From positions 1 to 64,000 of the forward strand of contig JACRMI010000076.1 in the NCBI GenBank assembly GCA_016215025.1: a stretch of 64,000 nt of DNA, in the 5' to 3' direction. Made by a program: the position numbers and the translations under genes. The notes beneath the pieces were generated by a model. That model was not told the DNA's origin. It did no database searches and was given only the letters and a program-made list of their open reading frames with translations. The DNA comes from Chloroflexota bacterium. Lineage in GTDB: Bacteria > Chloroflexota > Anaerolineae > UBA4142. Positions 16,858 to 26,280 of the stretch are shown piece by piece; position 1 is the stretch's first letter; each line of letters begins with the position of its first letter.

Positions 16858-16939
16858 TTGGGTATTTTAGCGCCTTTTGGGATTGACCTGTTTGGTTCAA
16901 AAAAGTGACCCTTCTTTCCTTTCGTTCGGAGCGGCATTG

Positions 16940-17191
16940 AGTTTATATTAAAGTACGAATTTTGTCCCCCCACACATTGCCTCAGTATCGGATCTATAGC
17001 AAGTTACCACTGTGTAGTGAATCAGAGCAATGATTGCTCGAGGTGATTTAGTGATCGTTGTTGGTCGCGTTGGCAATTGGGTGTATCCGTCCCACTGTTG
17101 CTGGATCGATGCAGCGCCGTGCGGGTACTTTTCCGTGCGCGAATTTTCTTCCACCTGAATCTAGGCAGGCATTTTTGCTCTGCCTTTTTTT
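16940..17191 (+). ncRNA. Structured leader upstream of the first corrinoid gene, ending in a terminator
   Basis: The 366 bases between the previous terminator and the corrinoid gene contain no ORF. They hold a hairpin GAGCAATGATTGCTC (17025-17039), several G/C-rich inverted pieces, and a terminator AGGCAG/CTGCCT with seven Ts (17163-17191), only 33 bases before the start codon. The final AGGCAGGCA hairpin and the GAGC-type hairpin recall the two clearer leader RNAs at 19221 and 26281, but I could not align the rest. No B12 box was found. Confidence 0.35.
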
Positions 17192-17223
17192 ATTTCTCGA
17201 ATATTCTAACGATGAGGAGATAA

Positions 17224-17850
17224 ATGTCCGATCAACTGGTTCAAGCGATTGCCGATATGCGCGATGCCGATGCGGTTGCCATGACGCGTCAGATTTTGGA
17301 AAGCAGCGCCGACCCGATGTCGATTCTGGACGACTGCCGTGCGGCGATGGAAATCGTCGGCAAACGATTTGAGGCGGGCGAGTATTTTCTTCCCGAATTG
17401 ATCCTTGCGGGTGAGACGCTCAAGCAAATCGCGGCACTCGTCAAGCCGCGCATTCAACAAGAGAGCGGTGCGCCGCGTGGCGCGAAAATCGTCCTCGGCA
17501 CGGTGCAGGGCGATATCCACGACATCGGCAAAGACATTGTGGGATTCATGCTCGATGTCAACGGCTTTCAAGTGATCGACCTGGGTGTGGATGTGCCAGC
17601 CCAAGTGTTCGTCGAAAAAATCGCCGCGCACAAACCGGACATGGTCGCGCTGAGTGGTTTTCTCACGCTGGCATTCAATTCGATGAAAAATACCATCGCA
17701 GCGATTCAAGCGGCGGGACTGCGCGACCAGGTCAAGATCATGGTTGGCGGCGGGACCATCGACGACAACGTGCGCGCGTACGTCGGCGCGGATGCATATG
17801 GCGCAAGTGCGATTGCGGCAGTGGCGCTGGCGCGCGATTGGTCAAAATAG
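17224..17850 (+). CDS. Corrinoid (cobalamin-binding) protein of a methyltransferase system
   Basis: A 208-residue methyl-carrier protein of the MtbC/MttC/MtmC family. Residues 1-85 form the helical cap domain (MEIVGKRFEAGEYFLPELILAGE), and the Rossmann-like B12 domain follows with GDIHDIGKDIV, where His99 is expected to be the lower cobalt ligand, then DLGVDVP and GGGTIDD. It shuttles a methyl group from a substrate-specific methyltransferase to a second acceptor. ATG 17224 follows AGGAGA. The UroD-type methyltransferase starts 12 bases downstream, so the two form an MT1/corrinoid pair. It is closely similar to the corrinoid protein at 51822. Confidence 0.92.
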   Translation: MSDQLVQAIADMRDADAVAMTRQILESSADPMSILDDCRAAMEIVGKRFEAGEYFLPELILAGETLKQIAALVKPRIQQESGAPRGAKIVLGTVQGDIHDIGKDIVGFMLDVNGFQVIDLGVDVPAQVFVEKIAAHKPDMVALSGFLTLAFNSMKNTIAAIQAAGLRDQVKIMVGGGTIDDNVRAYVGADAYGASAIAAVALARDWSK

Positions 17851-17862
17851 GAGCGAATCGCT

Positions 17863-19209
17863 ATGTGGATGGAGAACTGGGACAAGCTAACCCCAGCGGA
17901 AAAATTGCAGGCGCGCTTCAAAGAATGGAAATATCCGGAAGGCGCGAAATTCGCCAGTTCCGACGTCGAGTGTGCGTATCAAGAGCGCGTGCAGTTGTTT
18001 CAGGATGCGCTTGAGCTAAAGAAACCCAAGCGCGTGCCGCTGCATTTGCACACCGGATTTTATCCTGCCGCGTACGCTGGGGTCACACCCGAAGAAGCGA
18101 TGTACGATTACGAGAAACTCGGTACCGCGATGAAAAAATTCAACGCCGATTTTTTGCCTGATTCGTTGGCGAGCGCGATGTTGCCGGGACCCGCCAAGGC
18201 GTTCGATTTGCTCGATATGAAATTGTATCGCTGGCCCACGCACGGCGTTGATTCGACTGCGCCATTTCAGTGTGTCGAATCCGAGTACATGCGCGAGGAC
18301 GAGTATGATCTTTTGATCGCCGACCCCACGAATTTTTTTCTGCGCCGGTATTTCCCCCGCATCTTCGGAAACGTTACTCCCTGGCAAAAACTTCCCGCGA
18401 TGACCGATATGACCGAATGGCCCCTCATCGCCGGCGCATTGGCTTCTCTCGGCAATCCCGAAGTACAAGCTGCATTCGATAAATTTTTGCAAGCGGCCCG
18501 CGCCGCGTTCGAATGGGTCAAGGCGTGCGGCGCGATCAACGCGGCGAGTGTTCATGCGCTCGGACTTGTTCCCATGACGAGCGGCTTTTCCAAAGCGCCG
18601 TTCGACACACTCGGTGATACGTTGCGCGGCACGCGCGGCATCATGCTCGACAAATTTCATCATCCCGAAAAAATTCTCAAGGCAGTTGAGCAACTTGTCC
18701 CCAGCGCGGTCGAGATGGCGGTGCGCGCGGCAAATAATGGGCGCAAACCGCTCGTGACGATTCCGCTGCACAAAGGCGCAGATGGTTTCATGTCGGAAAA
18801 AGATTTCAAGACGTACTATTGGCCCACGCTCAAGAAGACGATTCTTGGCATCGTGAATGAAGGCGTCGTCCCACTCTTGTTCGTCGAAGGCAGCTACAAC
18901 TCGCGGCTCGATATTATCGTCGATTCTGAAATTCCCAAAGGCACGACGCTGTGGATGTTCGACAAGAGCGATATGAAACGCGTGAAAGAAAAATTTAGCG
19001 GCTGGCAATGTATTGGCGGCAATGTCCCGGTATCGATCCTGGCGACTGGCACACCGGAGCAAGTGAAAGACTATGTCAAGCGCTTGATCGACGACGCGGC
19101 TGTCGACGGCGGTTTTATTCTTTCGACCGGTGCAGTGCTGGACGATGCCCAGCCCGCAAACCTGCACGCGATGCTCGACACCGGACGCGCGTACGGAGTG
19201 TATCAATAG
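17863..19209 (+). CDS. UroD-family corrinoid methyltransferase
   Basis: A 448-residue member of the uroporphyrinogen decarboxylase superfamily, in the branch that includes methyltransferases such as MtaA and MtbA rather than heme enzymes. It lies directly behind a corrinoid protein and lacks heme-pathway neighbours. Motifs shared with the copy at 54067 are LHKGADGFMS, FVEGSYN and CIGGNVP; their His, Glu and Cys could form the zinc site that activates the acceptor or substrate (inference). N-terminus WDKLTPAEKLQARF is conserved between the copies. ATG 17863 has AGGAGC about 8 bases upstream. Methyl donor unknown; methoxylated aromatics, methylamines and betaines are all possible. Confidence 0.85.
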   Translation: MWMENWDKLTPAEKLQARFKEWKYPEGAKFASSDVECAYQERVQLFQDALELKKPKRVPLHLHTGFYPAAYAGVTPEEAMYDYEKLGTAMKKFNADFLPDSLASAMLPGPAKAFDLLDMKLYRWPTHGVDSTAPFQCVESEYMREDEYDLLIADPTNFFLRRYFPRIFGNVTPWQKLPAMTDMTEWPLIAGALASLGNPEVQAAFDKFLQAARAAFEWVKACGAINAASVHALGLVPMTSGFSKAPFDTLGDTLRGTRGIMLDKFHHPEKILKAVEQLVPSAVEMAVRAANNGRKPLVTIPLHKGADGFMSEKDFKTYYWPTLKKTILGIVNEGVVPLLFVEGSYNSRLDIIVDSEIPKGTTLWMFDKSDMKRVKEKFSGWQCIGGNVPVSILATGTPEQVKDYVKRLIDDAAVDGGFILSTGAVLDDAQPANLHAMLDTGRAYGVYQ

Positions 19210-19220
19210 TGAACGCTCGC

Positions 19221-19395
19221 CGCTCTTCGCAGACGAATCGTCACGTTGCTATGGGAGCAAGTGGGTTCAGGTACGATCTTTTCAAGCGGCGTTGCCACAC
19301 GGGCAATTCTGTGAGCAATTGTTTTGCTCGTTTCATTTGCGCGCGTTCGTTTTCTGGATTTGAAACAAGGCAGGTATTCGCCCTGCCTTGTTGCG
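19221..19395 (+). ncRNA. Structured leader RNA with terminator upstream of dppB (type 1, copy 1)
   Basis: The 212-base gap contains a series of hairpins: TTCG-CAGA-CGAA (19226-19237), TTGCC-ACACG-GGCAA, GAGCAA/TTGCTC and a perfect 11-bp terminator-like stem AACAAGGCAGG/CCTGCCTTGTT (19364-19392) with only a weak T tract. The same ordered set occurs at 26281-26450 with compensatory changes in the stems and fixed single-stranded pieces (ATCGNCACNTTG and GGGAG). This is what a riboswitch or attenuator looks like; I know no family that matches. Confidence 0.55.
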
Positions 19396-19421
19396 TTTCA
19401 TATCGGCAATCGATGTAAGCG

Positions 19422-20339
19422 ATGCGACGATATATTATCAAACGCCTTCTCTTGGGCATCATCAGCATTGTTGGCGTCAGCATCATCGTTTTTTTCGCAG
19501 CGCGGTTATCGGGCGATGTTGCGCTTTTGTTAGCGCCGATGGACGCGAGCCAAGCCGAACTCGACGCGGTTCGCGCGCAACTGGGTTTGAATCAACCCAT
19601 GCCTGTGCAGTATCTCGTCTTCGCGCAGGGCGCGCTCACAGGAGACTTTGGACGATCAATTCGTTATCGGCGTCCCGTGATGGAACTGTTGTTGGAGCGT
19701 ATCAGCCCCACGCTGCAATTGACGGTCACCGCGTTTGTAATTTCGATGGTGTTAGGTATTTTGCTTGGAGCGACGTGCGCGACCCGGCGCGGCACATGGT
19801 GGGATTCTTTCGGCAAGCTGTTTGGTCTCGCCGGACAATCTATGCCCAGCTTTTGGGTGGGGATTTCGGCGATCCTCATTTTCTCGGTGGGTCTCCGCTG
19901 GCTGCCCACCGGCGGACGCGGCGGCATTGAGAACCTAGTCTTGCCCGCGCTCGTCTTGGCGTGGCTGCCGGTCGCCTCCATCATGCGCCTAACGCGCTCG
20001 GCGATGTTGGATGTCCTGGACAGCGAGTACGTCAAACTCGCGCGACTCAAGGGCAATTCAGAACGAGTCGTAGTTTGGAAACATGCTTTGCGAAATGCGC
20101 TGATTCCACTTGCCGGACTGAGCGGGATGCAACTGGCGAATTTGATCGGCGGCGCGGTCATCGTCGAAAGTGTATTCAGTTGGCCCGGTATGGGCAGTCT
20201 AATCATGGATGCGGTAACTTCGCGCGATTATCCACTCATCCAGGGCGGCGTATTTCTCTTTTCGATCTCTTGTGTCGTGGTCAATCTCCTCGTGGACTTG
20301 TCGTACGCCGTCATTGACCCGCGCATTCGGTACGAGTGA
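19422..20339 (+). CDS. ABC transporter permease, DppB/OppB family
   Basis: A 305-residue inner-membrane permease of the peptide/nickel importer family, with an N-terminal helix (RYIIKRLLLGIISIVGVSII), five more helices and the BPD_transp_1 EAA loop near SEYVKLARLKGNSERVVVWK. It pairs with the following DppC-type permease to form the channel. ATG 19422 has only a weak upstream site and lies about 30 bases after the terminator of the leader RNA. Genes continue as permease, ATPase, ATPase, FAD oxidoreductase and binding protein, so this is one complete importer operon. Substrate is unlikely to be a plain peptide given the corrinoid genes just upstream (inference). Confidence 0.88.
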   Translation: MRRYIIKRLLLGIISIVGVSIIVFFAARLSGDVALLLAPMDASQAELDAVRAQLGLNQPMPVQYLVFAQGALTGDFGRSIRYRRPVMELLLERISPTLQLTVTAFVISMVLGILLGATCATRRGTWWDSFGKLFGLAGQSMPSFWVGISAILIFSVGLRWLPTGGRGGIENLVLPALVLAWLPVASIMRLTRSAMLDVLDSEYVKLARLKGNSERVVVWKHALRNALIPLAGLSGMQLANLIGGAVIVESVFSWPGMGSLIMDAVTSRDYPLIQGGVFLFSISCVVVNLLVDLSYAVIDPRIRYE

Positions 20340-21235
20340 ATTCGGCTATGAGCGAAGCAGAGTTGACGAGCGGCAATCTTGCAAGTCGCGTTCGATTTCC
20401 TGGGCAGATGGTCAAACGATTCCCCATCCTCCCGGTGGTCTTGCTGTTGCCGATCATCATCGCCGGTGTGTTCGGTTCGCGTTTTTATCCGCATGATCCG
20501 ACCGCGATGAATCCGGCTTTTGCCCTGCGTCCGCCGGCCTGGCTCCCTGGTGGAAATTCTGCTTATCTACTGGGCACCGACCAAATGGGGCGCGACCTGT
20601 TGAGCCGATTGATCGAAGGCGCGCATGCGTCCTTGTGGGTTGCCGTTATCGGCGTCGCGCTCGCCGGTTCGATCGGCATCTCATTGGGGATGTTCGCCGG
20701 TTACTTTGGCGGCAATTTCGATCACGTCGTTATGCGCATTGTTGACATCGAAATGTCCATCCCCGGTATCCTGCTAATGATTCTGTTGTCATCTGTGTTG
20801 GGGGCGGGAATGACGACGATCATCGTCTCGATTGCCGTGAGTTTTTGGACTGGCTACGCGCGGGTGATTCGCGGCGAAACACTCAGCCTCAAGCAGCGCG
20901 ATTTCGTGGTCATGGCTAAAGTCACCGGCTGCAGCAAGTGGAGGATTCTCTCCAAGCACATTTTGCCAAGTCTGGTCAGTACGATCCTGGTTTTGGCGAC
21001 GCTTCAAGTCGGCACGGCGATCATGGTCGAAGCGGCGTTGACTTTCCTGGGATTAGGATTGCAGCCGCCCGCGACCGCGTGGGGACAGATTATCTCGGAT
21101 GGTAGAATCTACATGTCCACCGCGTGGTGGATTCCCACTTTTCCCGGACTCGCGATTATGCTGACGGTGCTTGGCTCAAATTTGTTAGGCGATTGGCTGC
21201 GCGATACGTTCGATCCAAAATTGCGCCAGGTGTAA
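20336..21235 (+). CDS. ABC transporter permease, DppC/OppC family
   Basis: A 299-residue second permease. OppC_N-type start (FPILPVVLLLPIIIAGVFGSRF), then the family signature LGTDQMGRDLLSRLIEGAH, and the EAA loop SLKQRDFVVMAKVTGCSKWR. The GTG start at 20336 overlaps the DppB stop by four bases; ATG 20348 is an alternative. It forms the heterodimeric channel with the upstream permease and is followed closely by the first ATPase gene. Confidence 0.88.
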   Translation: MNSAMSEAELTSGNLASRVRFPGQMVKRFPILPVVLLLPIIIAGVFGSRFYPHDPTAMNPAFALRPPAWLPGGNSAYLLGTDQMGRDLLSRLIEGAHASLWVAVIGVALAGSIGISLGMFAGYFGGNFDHVVMRIVDIEMSIPGILLMILLSSVLGAGMTTIIVSIAVSFWTGYARVIRGETLSLKQRDFVVMAKVTGCSKWRILSKHILPSLVSTILVLATLQVGTAIMVEAALTFLGLGLQPPATAWGQIISDGRIYMSTAWWIPTFPGLAIMLTVLGSNLLGDWLRDTFDPKLRQV

Positions 21236-21244
21236 TTACGAACT

Positions 21245-22222
21245 GTGAACGAACCGCTTTTGTCTGTTGAAAATCTCAAGACGCATTTCTTCACCCGCGC
21301 GGGTGTGGTCAAGGCAGTGGATGGCGTCAGTTTCACCGTCCAGCGCGGCGAAGCCTTGGGAATTGTCGGCGAATCCGGTTCCGGCAAAAGCATCACCAGT
21401 CTTTCGATTGTCGGACTCGTGCCTCAACCGGCGGGACGGATCGTCGCGGGCAAAATTGTTTTTGATGGCGAAGATTTGGCGACCAAGAGTCAGTCCGCTC
21501 TGCGCGCATGGCGCGGTAAGCGCATCGCGATGATTTTGCAAGACCCTTTGATGTCGTTGAACCCGGTTTATTCGATTGGCGACCAGGTCGCCGAATGTTT
21601 TCGACTCGACGGGAATCGCGCGGCGCTGGCCCAACGCGTGATCGAGGTGCTGGGTCGCGTCAACATTCCCGCGCCAGCACGGCGATTGAACCACTATCCT
21701 TTTCAATTCAGCGGTGGGATGCGGCAGAGAACGGTCGCGGCGATGGCGATTTCGCGCAGTCCTGAATTGCTGATTGCCGACGAACCCACCACGTCGTTGG
21801 ATGTCACGATTCAAGATCAATTCCTGCGCCTCTTGAAAGATTTGCAAGTGCAGAACAACATGGCACTCATTCTGATCACTCACGACCTGGGAATTGTCGC
21901 CGAGTCGTGCGACCGCATCGCGATCATGTACGCGGGACGAATTGTCGAATGCGGAACCGTGAAAAGATTGTACGAAAATCCCGCGCATCCGTACACGCGC
22001 GCGCTCATGCTGGCTCTGCCGCGCTTGGGCCGCAAGGAAAAGCGGCTGTACCAGATCGAGGGTGAGCCGCCCAATCTTGCCAAACTGCCTTCGGGTTGCA
22101 GTTTTGCGCCGCGCTGCCCAGCGCAAATGGAAATTTGTCGCGCGGAATATCCGCCGGCCGTGCCGCTCGACGATGGCGGACAGGCTTGCTGTTGGCGTTT
22201 GGGCGAACGAGGAACGTCCTAG
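21245..22222 (+). CDS. ABC transporter ATP-binding protein, DppD/OppD family
   Basis: A 325-residue ATPase with Walker A GESGSGKS, signature FSGGMRQR, Walker B LLIADEPTTSLD and switch His in LITHDLG. The C-terminal extension typical of oligopeptide transporters is present, with cysteines in GCSFAPRCPAQMEIC and CCW that may hold an iron-sulfur cluster. Start is GTG 21245. The stop codon overlaps the GTG of the next ATPase by one base, showing translational coupling. Confidence 0.9.
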   Translation: MNEPLLSVENLKTHFFTRAGVVKAVDGVSFTVQRGEALGIVGESGSGKSITSLSIVGLVPQPAGRIVAGKIVFDGEDLATKSQSALRAWRGKRIAMILQDPLMSLNPVYSIGDQVAECFRLDGNRAALAQRVIEVLGRVNIPAPARRLNHYPFQFSGGMRQRTVAAMAISRSPELLIADEPTTSLDVTIQDQFLRLLKDLQVQNNMALILITHDLGIVAESCDRIAIMYAGRIVECGTVKRLYENPAHPYTRALMLALPRLGRKEKRLYQIEGEPPNLAKLPSGCSFAPRCPAQMEICRAEYPPAVPLDDGGQACCWRLGERGTS

Positions 22223-23190
22223 TGGAGCCGCTCCTCGAACTACGCCAGGTCAAAAAACATTTCCCCATTTATTCGGGCGGTCTGTTGCGAACCCAGCATC
22301 GGCTGCTCAAGGCATTGGACGGCGTAAACCTTTCGCTTGAACGGGGCGCGTGTTTCGGAATCGCCGGCGAATCGGGAAGCGGCAAGACGACGCTGGCGCG
22401 CCTCGTCCTGCTGCTCGAACGTGCGACCAGCGGAGAAATTGTGTTGGATGGAAAAAATGCCGCGCGCTTGACGAACAAAGAAACCGCGTGGTATCGCACG
22501 CGCGTCCAAGCCGTTTTCCAGGATGCCGCATCGTCGCTCAATCCGCGGATGCGCGTCATAGATATTATCTCTGAACCCTTGGAGATTCAGCGTGAGAAAT
22601 TGGATCGGCATCAGATTGAGTTGCGAACGGAGCAACTGATTCGACGGGTGGGATTATCGGCGGCGACCTTGCGCATGTATCCGCACGAATTGAGCGGCGG
22701 GCAAAAGCAACGCGTGGCGATTGCCCGCGCGATCATTCTGCATCCGGCCTTGGTCGTTCTGGACGAACCGGTGTCCGCGTTGGATGTTTCGATTCGCGCG
22801 CAGATTCTAAATCTTTTGGCAGATATTCAAGCGGCGGAAGGCATCTCTTATCTGATCATCGCACACGATCTCGCCGTATTGCAAAATGTGACGACGCAAA
22901 TCGCGGTGATGTATCTGGGCAGAGTGGTTGAGACCGGCAATACCGATTCTGTCTTCAATGACCCACGACATCTGTACACCCAAGCATTACTTGCCGCCGT
23001 GCCGCGTCCCGAACCAGGTCGTGTTAAACGCGCTCCGGCTTTGTCGGGTGAAATTGGCAACGCAATGGACTTGCCAACCGGCTGCCGGTTTCATCCACGC
23101 TGTCCGCAAGCGCAAGCCATGTGCAGCCAGATTGAACCATTGCTAAAGACGATTAAACCAGAGCATCAAACCGCGTGTCATTTAGTGTAA
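22222..23190 (+). CDS. ABC transporter ATP-binding protein, DppF/OppF family
   Basis: A 322-residue ATPase: Walker A GESGSGKTT, Q-loop VFQDAASSLNPRM, signature LSGGQKQRVAIARA, Walker B LVVLDEPVSALD, switch region IIAHDLAV, and the C-terminal Cys motif GCRFHPRCPQAQAMC. The frame is open back to 22096, but that part overlaps DppD; GTG 22222 inside the DppD stop gives the normal family start (EPLLELRQVKKHFP). It forms the heterodimeric motor with the preceding ATPase. Confidence 0.9.
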   Translation: MEPLLELRQVKKHFPIYSGGLLRTQHRLLKALDGVNLSLERGACFGIAGESGSGKTTLARLVLLLERATSGEIVLDGKNAARLTNKETAWYRTRVQAVFQDAASSLNPRMRVIDIISEPLEIQREKLDRHQIELRTEQLIRRVGLSAATLRMYPHELSGGQKQRVAIARAIILHPALVVLDEPVSALDVSIRAQILNLLADIQAAEGISYLIIAHDLAVLQNVTTQIAVMYLGRVVETGNTDSVFNDPRHLYTQALLAAVPRPEPGRVKRAPALSGEIGNAMDLPTGCRFHPRCPQAQAMCSQIEPLLKTIKPEHQTACHLV

Positions 23191-23206
23191 AGGGAGGGAT
23201 AACGTA

Positions 23207-24559
23207 ATGCAAAATTCGGCAAAAGAAAAAATGATCGTCGAACCGGCAAGCATGGTCAAGGTCTGTGCGGAAGCCGAAGTCGTGGTCGTCGGCGGTGGAC
23301 CCGGTGGAATCGGCGCGGCGGTCGCGGCAGCGCGCAGTGGCGCAAAGACCATCCTGGTCGAACGCTACGGACATTTGGGTGGCATGGCAACCGGCGGTTT
23401 GGTGATTCTCATCCCGCACATGAGCGATGGCAGCCGTCACCAACAGATCGGAGGAATTTGCCAGGAATGGCTTGATCGTCTGAACACTCTGGGCGGTGCC
23501 GTCGGTCCCAAGCCGGAAGATTTGGGTTCGAGCGACAAGGCGCTCGTCGCGCATTGGCGTCGTTATTTTTCAGCCGTCGTGGATGGAACGGTTAGACTTT
23601 CCGTGTACGTGGACCCTGAACTGCTGAAATGCGCGCTAAACGACCTGGTGACTGAAGCCGGCGTTAAACTGTATCTCCATTCCTGGGGCTGTCGCGCGAT
23701 TGTGGAGAATGGCTGCGCGAAGGGAGTGATCTTTGAAAGCAAATCGGGGCGGCAAGCGATTTTGGGACAAGTGCTGATTGATGCGACTGGCGACGGCGAT
23801 CTATTCGCTTCGGCAGGCGTCGAATTCGACGGGACTCTCGATCGTTCGCTGCGAAGTTCCCAGCTCGCGTTGGTCTTTCGATTGGGGAACGTGGACTTTG
23901 ACAAGTTTGCCGATTTCAAGGTGCGCGAACCTGAAAAGAGCAGCGCACTATTGCAAGAACTATCGCAGCTCGCGGGCTTTCGAATGTCGCCGCATCCGAC
24001 TCCGCGCAATGACGTGATGTGGGTCAACGATTGGCTCATCGGTTACGACGTGTTGAACGTGGAGGACTTGACCCAGGTGGAGCTGACCGCACGCACGGCG
24101 ATGCTGCGAGTGCTGCCGTTTTTGCAAAAGAACGTGCCTGGCTTTGAGAATGGCTTTGTGCTAGATACGGCTTCGCAAATCGGAACGCGCGGCAGTCGGC
24201 GTTTGATGGGCGAATACATTATCACTGGGCAGGACCTTCGCACAGGACCAACTCATCCCGACACCATCGCTATCTTCCCAAGCATCACGCACAACACATC
24301 GCCGGAGCATCCGCACGTCCACGTACCTTATCGCGCGATCCTGCCGCGCAAGATCGAGGGATTTCTCGCGGCGGGACGCAGTTTTTCGTCAGACCCAGTT
24401 GCGAACAACACATTCAATTTGATTCCGCATTGCGTGGCGTTGGGACAAGCGGCTGGTACGGCCGCCGCGCTCGCCGTCAAGAATCACGTTCAACCGCGCC
24501 AAGTCAACATCGTCGCACTCCAGGATTGCCTGCGCGCGCAGGGTGTTCCATTGCCATAG
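23207..24559 (+). CDS. FAD-dependent oxidoreductase
   Basis: A 450-residue flavoprotein of the FAD_oxidored type. The dinucleotide-binding fold VVVVGGGPGGIGAAVAAARSG lies at about residues 25-45, followed by ERYGHLGGMATGGLV, and a second FAD motif near the C-terminus (GRSFSSDPVANNTFNLIPHCVALGQAAGTAAALA). ATG 23207 has AGGGAGG upstream. Its position inside a transporter operon suggests it acts on the imported compound. Homologues are often annotated only as FAD-dependent oxidoreductase, and no cofactor partner is encoded nearby; substrate unknown. Confidence 0.85.
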   Translation: MQNSAKEKMIVEPASMVKVCAEAEVVVVGGGPGGIGAAVAAARSGAKTILVERYGHLGGMATGGLVILIPHMSDGSRHQQIGGICQEWLDRLNTLGGAVGPKPEDLGSSDKALVAHWRRYFSAVVDGTVRLSVYVDPELLKCALNDLVTEAGVKLYLHSWGCRAIVENGCAKGVIFESKSGRQAILGQVLIDATGDGDLFASAGVEFDGTLDRSLRSSQLALVFRLGNVDFDKFADFKVREPEKSSALLQELSQLAGFRMSPHPTPRNDVMWVNDWLIGYDVLNVEDLTQVELTARTAMLRVLPFLQKNVPGFENGFVLDTASQIGTRGSRRLMGEYIITGQDLRTGPTHPDTIAIFPSITHNTSPEHPHVHVPYRAILPRKIEGFLAAGRSFSSDPVANNTFNLIPHCVALGQAAGTAAALAVKNHVQPRQVNIVALQDCLRAQGVPLP

Positions 24560-24587
24560 ACGAACTATTATTCGGAGGAGGGTTACC

Positions 24588-26165
24588 ATGAACGACAATC
24601 GAATCACGCAAATCGCACACCAGGTTTTCTTGATGCTCGCGCTGACGAGCGTCGTGATGCTGATGGCTTGCGCGCCGGCAGCGACGCCGACTCCCAAACC
24701 AGCCAAGCCGCTGAACATTGCCATCGTCGCAGAGCCGGACACGCTGGACATGACCACATCACGGTCTACGCCGGTCGCGTCGCTGATCGGCAACAATATC
24801 TATGAACGACTCATCGATTTGAGTCCGCAAGGCGAAAAGCAACCGGGACTTGCCGAATCATGGACTGTGTCGCCCGACGGCAAGGTGTTTGATTTCACGC
24901 TGCGCAAGGGCGTCAAGTTCCAGAACGGCGATCCTTTCACCGCCAAAGATGTCGAGTTCAGTCACACTCGGACGATAACGGGAGTCGCCGGCAATCTCTA
25001 CGCGCGCGTCATGGCAAACCTGGACAAGTTTGAAGTCGTTGACGATTATCACGTCCGTTACACCTTCAAAACTCCGGATGTCCTCCTCCTCACCTATCGC
25101 TTGCCGTGGATCGTTTCAAAAACCTACTTCGACAAAATCGGTCAAGACGAGTTTGTGAAAAAACCGGTGGGGACAGGTCCGTACAAGTTTGTCGAATGGA
25201 AGCAGGGCGAGTATATCAACCTGCAAGCCAACGACGATTACTGGGGAACCCAGCCTAGCATCAAGCAAGTTCGGATCTTCTTTGTCAAGGAAGATACCTC
25301 GCGCGTTGCCAAACTCAAGGCGGGCGAGGTGGACCTGATCACTGAAACACCGTACGCGTTGGTCAAGGACTTGGAGACCTCTGGTTTCAAGACGAGCAAA
25401 ATACCGGTCCGCCCAGGCATGGTTCTGCAATTTCATACGCTGAATCCCGACACGCCTTGGAGCAAACGGCCAGTCCGTCAAGCGATTGCCCATGCGCTCG
25501 ACGGTGATTCTATCGTCAACACCTTGTTTCAAGGGATTCCGAAACGGTACGTGGGACTCGCGCCGTTCGAGTTGGGATACGATCCAGATTTGAAACTCTA
25601 TCCCTTTGACCCAGCCAAAGCCAAGCAACTCCTTGCCGAAGCGGGATACCCCAACGGCTTTGAGATGCCGCTGGTCTATCAGGCAGGCAGATTGGCTGGA
25701 GGAAAAGAAATCTTGGAAGCCATTGCACTCAACCTCAACGCGGTTGGCATCAAGACCACCGTGCAAGCCATCGAAGCTGTTCAGTTCATCGACAAAATTC
25801 GCGGACTGCACACGGACAAAAAGGGATTGTACGTCGGCATCGGCGGCGCGTCGATCACCCATGCGGCAGATTCGATTATCGATGTGGACGCGGCCTATTC
25901 CTCCACCTCGCCGCTTTCGCTGTATTCCAATCCTGAGTTCGATCCGCTGACTGCCAAGGCAAAGCAAACATCGAACGATGCGCAGCGCGGCGAACTGGTC
26001 AAGCAAGCCATCAAGATTTTGCGCGACGACGTAGCGTTTGTACCCATCTATGCAAACATTAGCGTGACCGCCACTTCAAAGGATATTGACTATACGCCGA
26101 CGGTCCGGACCGGCGATCTCGCATTGTTGCTGACCAATGTCAAGTATGTTAGTACGGCAAAATAG
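24588..26165 (+). CDS. Extracellular solute-binding lipoprotein, DppA/OppA family (SBP_bac_5)
   Basis: A 525-residue lipoprotein with signal peptide and lipobox (LMAC), a short Pro/Thr linker and the family 5 binding fold (YERLIDLSPQGEKQPGLAESW, LRKGVKFQNGDPFTAKDVEFS, PVGTGPYKFVEW). It captures the substrate outside the cell and delivers it to the DppBCDF-like importer encoded upstream. ATG 24588 follows GGAGGAGGG. The in-frame extension to 24543 lies in the previous gene. It closes the operon; a hairpin without T tract follows. Confidence 0.9.
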   Translation: MNDNRITQIAHQVFLMLALTSVVMLMACAPAATPTPKPAKPLNIAIVAEPDTLDMTTSRSTPVASLIGNNIYERLIDLSPQGEKQPGLAESWTVSPDGKVFDFTLRKGVKFQNGDPFTAKDVEFSHTRTITGVAGNLYARVMANLDKFEVVDDYHVRYTFKTPDVLLLTYRLPWIVSKTYFDKIGQDEFVKKPVGTGPYKFVEWKQGEYINLQANDDYWGTQPSIKQVRIFFVKEDTSRVAKLKAGEVDLITETPYALVKDLETSGFKTSKIPVRPGMVLQFHTLNPDTPWSKRPVRQAIAHALDGDSIVNTLFQGIPKRYVGLAPFELGYDPDLKLYPFDPAKAKQLLAEAGYPNGFEMPLVYQAGRLAGGKEILEAIALNLNAVGIKTTVQAIEAVQFIDKIRGLHTDKKGLYVGIGGASITHAADSIIDVDAAYSSTSPLSLYSNPEFDPLTAKAKQTSNDAQRGELVKQAIKILRDDVAFVPIYANISVTATSKDIDYTPTVRTGDLALLLTNVKYVSTAK

Positions 26166-26174
26166 AAGGAAAAT

Positions 26175-26200
26175 CCCGCTTTTCCGCAAGGAAAAGCGGG
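26175..26200 (+). terminator. Perfect hairpin after the binding-protein gene, weak terminator
   Basis: An 11-bp perfect stem CCCGCTTTTCC-gcaa-GGAAAAGCGGG starting nine bases after the stop codon, but without a T tract. It could protect the mRNA 3' end rather than terminate. Confidence 0.45.
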
Positions 26201-26280
26201 AACGTTTGACCCATTCGGCGCGAGAAATTGACCTTTCCTTCTCTTCATTTGACCAAGTATTAGAAGTATCATGAGTGCCA

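Noticed and set aside
17863..19209. Heme-pathway uroporphyrinogen decarboxylase (hemE) for the UroD-type genes
   Set aside because: Both lie beside corrinoid protein genes, have no heme neighbours and are about 100 residues longer than typical HemE; methyltransferase function fits better.
22096..22221. Longer DppF reading frame starting at 22096
   Set aside because: It overlaps the conserved Cys region of DppD, and GTG 22222 gives the standard family start.
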